Assembly: GCA_014800065.1 (NCBI GenBank)
Contig: JAAVGX010000017.1
Coordinates: 21,769-31,180 of the forward strand
From: Bacteroidales bacterium
GTDB lineage: Bacteria > Bacteroidota > Bacteroidia > Bacteroidales > Muribaculaceae
Reading direction: 5' to 3'
Length of the DNA stretch: 9,412 nt
The notes under the pieces were generated by a model. That model was given only the letters and a program-made list of their open reading frames with translations. It searched no databases and had not been told where the DNA came from. The translations under genes and the position numbers were made by a program. Every line of letters begins with the position of its first letter. Within the stretch, counting starts at the first letter, position 1. Below, in pieces: positions 1 through 6,237 of the stretch.

Positions 1-1
1 T

Positions 2-1126
2 GCTTTTGAACTTACTCAGGCTGAAAGTCGAGCTGCTGCCGATGTGCTTTCCTTCAATCAGGACTTCTTCAAGGCTGTTGTGGCAAGCGAAAAACCCAAA
101 GGTAATGTGGTTTGCTCCCCTCTCAGCGCCTCCGTGCTCCTTTCTATGGTAGCAAATTCAGCCGAGGGTGATTTGCGTAGTGAAATCACCAAAGCGCTGG
201 GGTGTAACGACCTCGAAGCGCTTAATTCGCTCAGCCAAAAGTATCTGTTGGCGCTTCCCGATGTCGACAAAGCGGTTACTTTCACCTCCGCAAATTCGGT
301 GTGGTACAGTCAGGAATATACCATTGCTCCCGAGTTTGAGTCAGTGACCAAGAAATACTACGATGCCCCCAACTTCGGTCGTAATTTCGGCAATGCACCC
401 GCTGTGGTAAAGGAAATCAACGACTGGTGCAACGATAAAACTAATGGCATCATTGATAAAATGTTAAATACTCTGCCGGAAGGAGCAGTTGCAGTGCTCG
501 CCAACGCTATCTACTTCAAGGGAATGTGGCCAATTCCTTTCGACAAATCGCAGACAGAAGACATGCCTTTCTATGGAGTAAATGGCACATCGACAGTAAA
601 AATGATGCACAAACTGGCTTTTCAGGACTATCTTAAAACCGAGCAGTTCGATGCAGCCAAGATGCAAATAGGTTCAGGCAAATTTGAAGCATTTTTAATC
701 CAGCCCAAAACTGATCTGGATGCCTTCATTTCCACCACCGACTTTGATCAAATCTTATCGGCTGAATATGACGCCGGGTATATTCATTACTACATGCCTC
801 GCTTTAAATACCAGCCGGAGGCTCCGATTGAACTTGAGAAACCGTTACTTAAGCTGGGTATTTCCTCCATTAATAAGGGTAATAATTTGGTTATGTTTAC
901 CAAAAATTTTGATGTGACATTTACGGTCATTCAAAAGACAGGGGCAGAGTTTACAGAAGAAGGTGCCGAAGGTGCATCTGTAACCTTAGGTGAAGTTGTC
1001 TATACGAACTGGGGCTCTGAACCGGAAGAACCCGCAACCCTGAAATTCGACCGTCCCTTTGTATTTATGATTCGTGAGACCACTACCGGCGCGCTGCTGT
1101 TTGCCGGCAAGATTTCCGATCTATAA
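2..1126 (+). CDS. Serpin (serine/cysteine protease inhibitor), N-terminus outside window
   Basis: A serpin-fold protein of 374 visible residues. The frame is open to the left edge, so the true start, probably with a signal peptide or lipoprotein signal, lies outside; the GTG at 44 is internal. Family hallmarks seen are NDWCNDKTNGIID and LANAIYFKGMW in the core, MPRFK, and the C-terminal signature LKFDRPFVFMI (FDRPF at 1046-1060). The hinge of the reactive loop reads EEGAEGASVT from 956. It has Gly at P15 and small residues at P14, P12, P11 and P10, which is the pattern of inhibitory serpins. Counting 17 residues from the hinge Glu puts P1 at Thr (1004-1006) with Tyr before it, but the loop to FDRPF is about six residues longer than in alpha-1-antitrypsin, so P1 is uncertain. 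Known serpins trap proteases by loop insertion; gut Bacteroidales copies are thought to act on the cell surface or in the periplasm. The target here is unknown. The gene ends in tandem stops, TAA TAG. Confidence 0.95.
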   Translation, partial: AFELTQAESRAAADVLSFNQDFFKAVVASEKPKGNVVCSPLSASVLLSMVANSAEGDLRSEITKALGCNDLEALNSLSQKYLLALPDVDKAVTFTSANSVWYSQEYTIAPEFESVTKKYYDAPNFGRNFGNAPAVVKEINDWCNDKTNGIIDKMLNTLPEGAVAVLANAIYFKGMWPIPFDKSQTEDMPFYGVNGTSTVKMMHKLAFQDYLKTEQFDAAKMQIGSGKFEAFLIQPKTDLDAFISTTDFDQILSAEYDAGYIHYYMPRFKYQPEAPIELEKPLLKLGISSINKGNNLVMFTKNFDVTFTVIQKTGAEFTEEGAEGASVTLGEVVYTNWGSEPEEPATLKFDRPFVFMIRETTTGALLFAGKISDL

Positions 1127-1146
1127 TAGATTTTAAGGTTAAGTTG

Positions 1147-1176
1147 AAAGGCGACTCCTACAGGGGGTCGCCTTTT
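1147..1176 (+). terminator. Rho-independent terminator of the serpin gene
   Basis: A 9-bp perfect stem (AAAGGCGAC at 1147-1155 with GTCGCCTTT at 1167-1175), extendable inward by TCC/GGG with one wobble pair, lies 20 bases after the serpin stop and ends in TTTT. On the minus strand it is followed only by a short T run, so it could weakly stop the convergent lipoprotein transcript too. I found no other clear hairpin for that gene in 1177-1264. Confidence 0.8.
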
Positions 1177-1264
1177 GTGAATCGCGTTGGTTCAGCAAAT
1201 CCCTCGTTGGGTTGTTACTGAATTATCGAGATTTTTTGTGGGGGTTGCTGTTTCGAATGCGATG

Positions 1265-1798
1265 TTAGTTGTGCAGCGGGATTGTGTAAACTCGACTGAA
1301 AACTATTTCGTCCTTTGCTTTCACGGGATTGGAAGCATCGGCAACGATAAAACGAATTTGTGTATAATCTACTTTTCCACTCATCTGATCGCTCAGCTCA
1401 TTAAGTGTGATTTTCAGTACATTATCATCGACAATTTCAAAGGTGCATGCACTGTTTTCGAAACTGACTGCTGAATTTATGACTTTACCACGAGTTGTCA
1501 GCACTTCTTCGTTGACTAAAGAACAAGTTGTTTCAACAGCCTGGACTAAAGTTATCTTTTCGATGTTGGTGGCCTTCATAACTAACTCATTGGGATTACC
1601 ATCTGCAACGATTGAATAATATTTAGGCACTCCACAACATGGATCGGGCGATGAATAGTCTATGCCAATGTTCTCAGGGGAGGCGATGGTTTCAATGTTG
1701 AACACCACGGCTGCATCACGAACCGGAATGTCCTTCCCTTCATTTTTACAAGCCATGGCCAATAAGGGCAGTAAGGCGACCAGAAGATACTTTTTCAT
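1265..1798 (-). CDS. Small hypothetical lipoprotein with a Cys-Cys motif
   Basis: I do not recognise this 177-residue protein. It starts MKKYLLVALLPLLAMAC, a lipoprotein-type signal with the modified Cys probably at 17; the lipobox is imperfect (Ala at -3, Met at -2). The mature part is rich in beta-prone stretches and has four more cysteines: an adjacent pair at 54-55 in PDPCCGVPKYY, then 92 and 118. These could form disulfides in the periplasm or at the surface. An in-frame ATG 27 bases upstream (1825) falls inside the -7 promoter element, so I chose the ATG at 1798. The gene has its own promoter, is convergent to the serpin, and follows the U32 gene on the same strand. Its base composition is about 40% G+C in lines I counted, lower than the operon further right. 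No function is proposed. Confidence 0.85.
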   Translation of the reverse strand: MKKYLLVALLPLLAMACKNEGKDIPVRDAAVVFNIETIASPENIGIDYSSPDPCCGVPKYYSIVADGNPNELVMKATNIEKITLVQAVETTCSLVNEEVLTTRGKVINSAVSFENSACTFEIVDDNVLKITLNELSDQMSGKVDYTQIRFIVADASNPVKAKDEIVFSRVYTIPLHN

Positions 1799-1822
1799 TT
1801 TATCTTTACTTAGGAATTTATG

Positions 1823-1854
1823 CAAAGTTATATTATTTTGATTTAACCTGCAAA
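1823..1854 (-). promoter_or_regulatory. Bacteroidota housekeeping promoter for the lipoprotein gene
   Basis: On the minus strand a -33 TTTG (1854 to 1851) is followed after exactly 20 bases by a -7 element TAACTTTG (1830 to 1823), matching the Bacteroidota primary-sigma consensus TTTG-N19-21-TAnnTTTG. The predicted RNA start near 1816 leaves a leader of roughly 18 bases before the ATG at 1798. The promoter sits just past the U32 stop codon (1871-1873). Confidence 0.75.
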
Positions 1855-1870
1855 ATTCGCTCCAAAATTT

Positions 1871-3115
1871 TTAGCTCTCGGTTGGTAGCCAGCGGTAGAG
1901 GCGGTCGGCCGGTCGGATTTTGGCTGGGACGGCGATTGAGAAAGCATCGCCTTTCACGGCCTTGGGTACGCTTTTATTGTCGACGCGTATATCTTCCACC
2001 TTTACAATCAGTGCACCGGTTGTGGGGCCTGTGATGACCACTTCATCGCCCACGCAAAGTTCGGCACCTTCCATGAAGAATTCGCCGACCCCGAGCTTGG
2101 AGAAGTATTTTACACCCTTGGCTACATATTGCTTGACGCGAGTGGCGGAAGAGCCGTATTTTCCGCTCCATTCGCCCAATCGTTGACCGAGGTAGTAGCC
2201 GTCCCAGAATCCGCGGTTGAAGATTTTGGTGAGCTGCAGGTCCCATTGAGCAACCTTGTCGGCACCATAGGTTCCGTCGATGATTGATTCGATGGCTTCA
2301 GAGTAGGCTCGCACGGCTATGCTTACATACTCGGGCCCGCGGGCGCGTCCTTCAATCTTGAACACCCGCACACCTGCGTCGATCATTCGGTCGAGGAAGT
2401 GGATGGTCTTGAGGTCCTTGGGCGACATTATATATTTGTTTTCGACGGTGAGTTCATCGCCGGTTTCAAGGTCGGTAACGCCATAGCTACGGCGACATAT
2501 CTGTGTGCAAGCTCCGCGGTTGGCGCTTGAGTTCATTTCATGCAGGCTCATGTAGCACTTGCCCGATACGGCCATGCAAAGAGCGCCGTGGCAGAACATT
2601 TCGAGGCGAATCTGCTTCCCGGCGGGGCCGCAGATATTTTCGGCGGCGATTGCATCGGAAATAGTTTTCACCTGGTCCATGTTGAGTTCACGGGCAAGCA
2701 CCATCACGTCGGCGAATTGGGCATAGAATCGGACGGCTTCGAGGTTGGAAATATTGCACTGCGTGGAGATATGCACTTCAACACCTGCTTGGCGGCAGAC
2801 CATAATGGCGGCAATATCGCTGGCAATGACGGCAGAAATGCCGCTCTCCTTTGCAGCCGCGACGATTGCGCGGAGCTTATCCATCTCACTGTCGTAGATG
2901 ATTGTATTGACCGTGAGATATGTTTTTACGCCATGCCCGGAGCAGTACTCGGCAATGGCGCGGAGGTCGTCCAGTGTGAAATTGGCGCTTGAGCGTGAGC
3001 GCATATTCAGCCCTTCCACGCCAAAGTATATAGAATCGGCCCCGGCATCTACTGCCGCATGAAGGCTTTCGAAAGAGCCAACAGGAGCCATAATCTCAAA
3101 ATCGCTTCGCTTCAT
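1871..3115 (-). CDS. Peptidase-U32-family protein, probable Fe-S RNA hydroxylation enzyme (TrhP/RlhA type)
   Basis: A 414-residue U32-family protein. The family signature is complete at residues 172-190 (E-x-F-x2-G-A-L-C-x6-C-x-M-S). Cysteines 180, 187, 203 and 207 (the last two in RGACTQIC) match the four [4Fe-4S] ligands seen in relatives. Cys175 is an extra one inside the signature. A TIM-barrel-like N-terminal part (MAPVGSFESLHAAVDAGAD; FKIEGR at 252-257) is followed by a C-terminal beta domain. Characterised relatives are not true peptidases: E. coli TrhP (YegQ) and B. subtilis YrrN/YrrO make 5-hydroxyuridine at tRNA wobble position 34 using prephenate, and RlhA hydroxylates 23S rRNA. 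Length and motif order fit TrhP best, but the RNA target cannot be read from sequence. It lies downstream of secG on the same strand after 128 bases with two hairpins and no clear promoter, so read-through from the secG operon is possible. Confidence 0.88.
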   Translation of the reverse strand: MKRSDFEIMAPVGSFESLHAAVDAGADSIYFGVEGLNMRSRSSANFTLDDLRAIAEYCSGHGVKTYLTVNTIIYDSEMDKLRAIVAAAKESGISAVIASDIAAIMVCRQAGVEVHISTQCNISNLEAVRFYAQFADVMVLARELNMDQVKTISDAIAAENICGPAGKQIRLEMFCHGALCMAVSGKCYMSLHEMNSSANRGACTQICRRSYGVTDLETGDELTVENKYIMSPKDLKTIHFLDRMIDAGVRVFKIEGRARGPEYVSIAVRAYSEAIESIIDGTYGADKVAQWDLQLTKIFNRGFWDGYYLGQRLGEWSGKYGSSATRVKQYVAKGVKYFSKLGVGEFFMEGAELCVGDEVVITGPTTGALIVKVEDIRVDNKSVPKAVKGDAFSIAVPAKIRPADRLYRWLPTES

Positions 3116-3132
3116 ATTGATCGGTTTCTGAG

Positions 3133-3165
3133 GATACTCGGGGGGCGGAAAGTCCGCCGGGTATC
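3133..3165 (-). other. Inverted repeat in the leader of the U32 gene
   Basis: A near-palindrome 18 bases before the U32 start codon. The arms are GATACTC (3133-3139) with GGGTATC (3159-3165) and GGCGGA (3144-3149) with TCCGCC (3153-3158). The loop is 3 bases, and a 4-base G bulge (3140-3143) sits on one side. No T run follows on either strand, so it is not a standard terminator. As RNA on the minus strand it would form a 13-bp stem close to the start codon, and could affect translation or RNA stability, or bind a protein as DNA. Confidence 0.5.
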
Positions 3166-3187
3166 ATGAGATTAAATTATACGCAAT

Positions 3188-3217
3188 TTCCCCACAGAGG
3201 AGTTCCTCTATGGGGGA
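3188..3217 (-). terminator. Inverted repeat after secG, possible terminator
   Basis: Arms 3188-3201 and 3204-3217 pair over 14 positions with one A/C mismatch and one T/G wobble (core CAGAGGA with TCCTCTA, outer CCCC with GGGG). It lies 27 bases after the secG stop on the minus strand. The trailing sequence on that strand is AATTGCG rather than a T run, so termination would be inefficient or the hairpin may instead protect the 3' end while allowing read-through into the U32 gene. Confidence 0.45.
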
Positions 3218-3243
3218 TTGTAAAATATCGCGAGAGAGTTGCG

Positions 3244-3624
3244 TTACTCCGCAGCGGTTTCGGCAGCGGTTTCGGCAGCTCCGGTAGCTTCAGCTGCGGC
3301 TTCGGCAGGGATGTTTACGGGAGTGTCGAACTGACCTGCGGGGAATTCCACAGTAGCAGGAGCTTCCACGGGCTGGGTGCGGAGCTGAGTGCCGCCGTTG
3401 TTGCGGGGCATGGTGAAGGCCGAAAGGATAGAGAGCACGAACAGACATGCAATCAGGGTCCAGGTGGCCTTTTCGAGGAAGTTGTTTGTCTGGCGTACGC
3501 CCATCACAGCGCCGGCACCGCCGAACTGGGAGGAGAGGCCTCCACCTTTGGACTTCTGGATCAGCACGATGCCGATAAGGAGAACAGCGACAATCACTGT
3601 GAGGACAATGACGATAGTGTACAT
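3244..3624 (-). CDS. secG: Preprotein translocase subunit SecG
   Basis: SecG, the small subunit of the SecYEG channel in the inner membrane, which assists SecA-driven export. The 126 residues show two membrane segments (about 3-22 and 54-71). Between them is the conserved cytoplasmic loop QKSKGGGLSSQFGG, then MGVRQTNNFLEKATW, both diagnostic of the family. After TM2 there is a tail of about 50 residues rich in Ala, Glu and Pro, ending in repeated AAET units; it is longer than in E. coli SecG (110 residues in total). The start codon lies 6 bases after the stop of the upstream TPR-like gene, so it is the last gene of the operon led by the sigma-54 activator. There is no Shine-Dalgarno sequence, as is common in Bacteroidota. 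Confidence 0.95.
   Translation of the reverse strand: MYTIVIVLTVIVAVLLIGIVLIQKSKGGGLSSQFGGAGAVMGVRQTNNFLEKATWTLIACLFVLSILSAFTMPRNNGGTQLRTQPVEAPATVEFPAGQFDTPVNIPAEAAAEATGAAETAAETAAE
3251..3274 (-). repeat. 12-bp tandem repeat in the secG tail
   Basis: Two perfect copies of GCAGCGGTTTCG (3251-3262, 3263-3274), with partial copies following to about 3312. In frame they encode repeated Ala-Glu-Thr-Ala units at the SecG C-terminus. The repeat length is a multiple of three, so slippage would change tail length without breaking the frame. Confidence 0.8.
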
Positions 3625-3630
3625 AATTTT

Positions 3631-4413
3631 CTAATTATTTTCGTTATGCGCATCGGGCTTTGAGAGCTTCGAGAGGCGCTCGTTTTTAATCAAAATTTGC
3701 AAGAAACGCAATTGGTCTGCAAAGTAAGCACTTTTTTTTGGAAATTTCAAGGATAATCCCGAAATAATCTCAAAAGCACGCTCATATCGGCCTCTTTTTA
3801 TGAAAAGGAGGGCCAAACTTTCGGAAAGAGAAGCATCTTCGGCCGGTTGGGGCTTTGGAATAGGATTTGTATGCGGGTCGGATTTGGGGGGCTCGGGTTC
3901 GGGTGCGATGGGGTGTGCGGCGGGGTGCTGAGCGAGGATGAATGCGTTGAGCCTTGCCTCGGGCGAATCGGGGTCGACGTCGTCGCCGGGCTGAGGCAGA
4001 TTCTCCTGCTCCTCGCGGGCAAGCATTTCCCCGTAGTCGGGCGTGGGATTGAAAATCATCTTCTCCAGCATCGCCTCCTCGCGGGGGGTCACATTGCCGT
4101 AGGTGTTGAGGAAGCGGTCGATGACCTCCTCCGTTGGCACCTCCTCGGCTTCGGGTGCCGGCGGATAAAAGTCAGCCGGGCCGCTCCACCGTGCCGCCGT
4201 GGCCATTATCCGCTCCGAGGTGCAGGCCATTGCAACATCGCGGCGCAACTTGTCCTTATTTTCTCCCTCACCCTTGAGGAGCAGTATTTTAAGGGCCGGG
4301 AAATAGGGGTAGGCCGCAGCGGCCTGTTCCAGCTCGGCCATATCGGAAGCTGAAAGCGGAGCCGGGGCGGTTCGGAGTCGCGTCAGGAGTGAATTTAGTT
4401 GGTCGGTGGTCAT
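3631..4413 (-). CDS. TPR-like protein of the lptE-secG operon, function unknown
   Basis: A 260-residue, probably cytoplasmic protein without signal peptide or membrane segment. The N-terminal part (residues 1-75) has YPYFPALKILLLK at 35-47, a motif I recall from Bacteroidales proteins in this gene position. Residues 80-195 are an acidic, proline-rich, probably disordered linker (PEPEPPKSDP, NPIPKPQPAED). The C-terminus (196-244) looks like one or two TPR-type helical repeats: SESLALLFIKRGRYERAFEI, then FPKKSAYFADQLRFL. Such repeats usually bind proteins; the partner is unknown. Start ATG at 4413 is 6 bases after the lptE stop, and its stop is 6 bases before the secG start, so the three genes are very likely co-translated. 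The position suggests a link to envelope assembly, but this is inference from context only. Confidence 0.85.
   Translation of the reverse strand: MTTDQLNSLLTRLRTAPAPLSASDMAELEQAAAAYPYFPALKILLLKGEGENKDKLRRDVAMACTSERIMATAARWSGPADFYPPAPEAEEVPTEEVIDRFLNTYGNVTPREEAMLEKMIFNPTPDYGEMLAREEQENLPQPGDDVDPDSPEARLNAFILAQHPAAHPIAPEPEPPKSDPHTNPIPKPQPAEDASLSESLALLFIKRGRYERAFEIISGLSLKFPKKSAYFADQLRFLQILIKNERLSKLSKPDAHNENN
3886..3913 (+). other. Potential G-quadruplex motif in the TPR-like gene
   Basis: Four G tracts of 6, 3, 3 and 4 bases with loops CTC, TTC and TGCGAT fit the simple G3+N1-7 rule. They are on the plus strand, which is the template strand of the gene, opposite the proline codons of the linker. 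It may only reflect the proline-rich coding sequence. Confidence 0.4.
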
Positions 4414-4419
4414 GGCGTT

Positions 4420-4935
4420 TTACCAGTTACCCAGTGTGGCGTTGAAAATCAGTTCCACGAGCTCCTTTGAAATTTCTTCGCACAGCTGATCCTGCACATC
4501 GGTGAGCATTTCGGAGCTTGAGAAATCGCGGTAGGCGCTGAAGGATTGGTCGAGGTCCTTGTTTTCCTGTTTATTATCGGTGTAGCGTACGCGCACCGTG
4601 ATGGTGAGGCGAGTCATGGATGCGTAGGCGTCCTCTGTCACGGCCTGTGGGGTGAGGTTGTAGCCTGTGATTTCGCCGTCGATCTGAAGGTCGGACACCC
4701 CGTCGGTGGTCTGGAGGCGGGTATTTCGGTCGATATAGTTGAGCAACTCGTTTTCGAATGTGGATTGCAGGGGAGGATACACCAGAGCTGCCCGGATTGG
4801 GAATTCGCCCACACTCACCGTCTTATATATATTATAGTCCAGAGCTGAGCCGTTGAACTTATAGCTGATGCGGCATCCGGCCATAAGCACGAGCATTGCA
4901 AGGACGGCAAAGATTCGGAATTTATTCAAAGCCAT
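4420..4935 (-). CDS. lptE: LPS assembly lipoprotein LptE
   Basis: LptE, the outer-membrane lipoprotein that plugs and helps assemble LptD for the last step of LPS transport. The 171 residues start MALNKFRIFAVLAMLVLMAGC, a signal with a perfect lipobox LMAGC (Cys21). The mature start CRISYKFNGSALDY matches Bacteroidota LptE, as do the SDLQIDGEITGYNLTP segment (81-97), the strand TRLTITVRVRYTD (108-120) and the C-terminal helix EEISKELVELIF. No acidic surface-export signal follows Cys21, consistent with a periplasm-facing lipoprotein. The ATG at 4935 is preferred over the upstream ATG at 5007, since that would place about 24 non-signal residues before the signal peptide and overlap the activator gene widely. 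With this choice the gene overlaps the activator stop by 14 bases, which points to translational coupling. Confidence 0.92.
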   Translation of the reverse strand: MALNKFRIFAVLAMLVLMAGCRISYKFNGSALDYNIYKTVSVGEFPIRAALVYPPLQSTFENELLNYIDRNTRLQTTDGVSDLQIDGEITGYNLTPQAVTEDAYASMTRLTITVRVRYTDNKQENKDLDQSFSAYRDFSSSEMLTDVQDQLCEEISKELVELIFNATLGNW

Positions 4936-6139
4936 ACTCCTTGATTTTACGATAGAGTGTACGTTCGGAAATATTGAGTTCCTTAGCGGCGGCCTTACGC
5001 CTGCCATCGTTTCGTTCGAGCGCCCGGCGAATCATCTCGCGCTCGGAATCCTCAAGGGTGGAAGGCTCCTGGGGCTGCGCTTCGTTGACGAGCTCGGTGT
5101 ACTCCTCGTCGGAACATTCGCGGTTGTGGGCACCCTTGGGCACATGCACGAGCATGGCCGTCTCGGCGGGATCGTCCAGAATGTTGGTTTTGGGAATTGC
5201 CGAGTGAGTGTGTTCGGTCTTATTGCGCCCCTCCAGGGCTTCCTGGAGGCCGTCCACGCGCTTCTGAAGATTCAGAATCATGCCCAGAAGCATCTCGCGC
5301 TCACGCTCGTAGCTGTGAGCATCCACACCGCGGGCCGGGATATAGCTGGTGGAAATGGCCGGGAGATAGGAGCGAAGGATTTCGGCAGTAATTTCGTGGT
5401 CGGACTCAAAAAGCGCCATCTGGTCCACCACATTCTTGAGCTGGCGCACATTGCCCGGCCATCGATAGTGACGCATATCGGCCAGGGCGTCGTCCGAAAA
5501 TGTGATAGCCGGCATCCGATAGCGCTCAGCAAAGTCCGAGGCGAATTTTCTTGCCAGCAGGCGGATGTCGTTACCGCGGTCGCGCAGTGGGGGAATATGA
5601 ATCTGCACGGTTGACAGGCGGTAATACAGGTCCTCGCGGAACTTGCCGTCGGCCACGGCCTGAAGGAGGTCCACATTGGTTGCGGCTACCACACGGATAT
5701 TGGTTTTCTGCACCGTGCTCGAGCCGACTTTGAGAAATTCGCCGCTCTCAAGCACGCGCAGCAATCGCGCCTGGGTGGTGAGGGGCAACTCGGCCACCTC
5801 ATCCAAAAAGATTGTGCCGCCGTTGGCCTCCTCGAAGTAGCCCTTTCGGGAATCCACGGCACCGGTGAAGGCACCCTTCTCGTGGCCGAAGAGCTCCGAG
5901 TCGATAGTACCTTCGGGAATTGCACCGCAATTCACGGCTATATATTTTGCATGCTTGCGCGGACTGTTGGCATGGATAATCTGAGGGAAAAACTCCTTTC
6001 CGGTGCCGCTCTCGCCGGTTACCAGGACCGAAAGGTCGATGGGAGCCACACGGATAGCGCGCTCCACGGCAGCCTGAAGGGCCGGAGCGTTGCCAACAAT
6101 ACCAAAACGCAGCTTAGCCTGTTGTACCTTATTTTCCAT
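4922..6139 (-). CDS. Sigma-54-dependent transcriptional activator without receiver domain
   Basis: A 405-residue bacterial enhancer-binding protein that should remodel RpoN-RNA polymerase by ATP hydrolysis. The AAA+ domain begins almost at the N-terminus. It has Walker A GESGTGKE (42-49), an intact sigma-54-contacting GAFTGA loop (89-94), Walker B GGTIFLDE (107-114), Arg-finger region FREDLYYRLS (167-176) and sensor II WPGNVRQLKN (227-236). Residues 277-303 look like a coiled coil. A linker follows, and a Fis-type helix-turn-helix lies at 380-402 (RRKAAAKELNISERTLYRKI). There is no response-receiver, GAF or PAS domain, as in PspF, so activity must be controlled in trans or by expression level. 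It heads the operon with lptE and secG. The GTG at 6148 overlaps the -7 element, so I take the ATG at 6139. Target promoters are not visible here. Confidence 0.94.
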   Translation of the reverse strand: MENKVQQAKLRFGIVGNAPALQAAVERAIRVAPIDLSVLVTGESGTGKEFFPQIIHANSPRKHAKYIAVNCGAIPEGTIDSELFGHEKGAFTGAVDSRKGYFEEANGGTIFLDEVAELPLTTQARLLRVLESGEFLKVGSSTVQKTNIRVVAATNVDLLQAVADGKFREDLYYRLSTVQIHIPPLRDRGNDIRLLARKFASDFAERYRMPAITFSDDALADMRHYRWPGNVRQLKNVVDQMALFESDHEITAEILRSYLPAISTSYIPARGVDAHSYEREREMLLGMILNLQKRVDGLQEALEGRNKTEHTHSAIPKTNILDDPAETAMLVHVPKGAHNRECSDEEYTELVNEAQPQEPSTLEDSEREMIRRALERNDGRRKAAAKELNISERTLYRKIKEYGFE

Positions 6140-6147
6140 TACAAGCA

Positions 6148-6179
6148 CAAAAATAATGAATTTTCAGCGAATGTCCAAA
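6148..6179 (-). promoter_or_regulatory. Promoter of the activator-lptE-TPR-secG operon
   Basis: On the minus strand a -33 TTTG (6179 to 6176) and a -7 TATTTTTG (6155 to 6148) are separated by exactly 20 bases. The -7 ends only 8 bases before the ATG at 6139, so the RNA would start about 2-4 bases before the start codon, giving an almost leaderless message. It is a housekeeping-type promoter, not a sigma-54 promoter. Confidence 0.6.
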
Positions 6180-6237
6180 ACACGAGCACCATTTATAGAC
6201 ATGATAACCCCAATCGCAGTGCGGGCCGAACATTTAA

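Noticed and set aside
1193..1250. CAGCAA ... TTGCTG inverted repeat as a terminator for the lipoprotein gene
   Set aside because: Only six bases pair, the loop is about 46 bases and there is no suitable T run.
1799..1825. Upstream in-frame ATG giving a 9-residue longer lipoprotein
   Set aside because: It overlaps the -7 element TAACTTTG, and the extra residues would precede a normal signal peptide.
3166..3663. Plus-strand open frame opposite secG, 165 codons
   Set aside because: It mirrors the repeated codons of secG, resembles no family and crosses two gene boundaries.
4135..4151. TGGCAC followed by CGGC, resembling a sigma-54 -24/-12 promoter
   Set aside because: It lacks the TTGC half, lies inside a gene on the opposite strand and points at no gene start.
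4936..5007. Longer LptE start with 24 extra residues
   Set aside because: These residues are the activator's coding sequence in another frame and would bury the lipoprotein signal.
4868..5614. Plus-strand open frame of 248 codons opposite the activator and lptE
   Set aside because: It is antisense to two well-supported genes, has no promoter and shows no domain.
6140..6148. GTG start adding three residues to the sigma-54 activator
   Set aside because: The GTG overlaps the last base of the -7 element, so it would not be on the RNA from that promoter.
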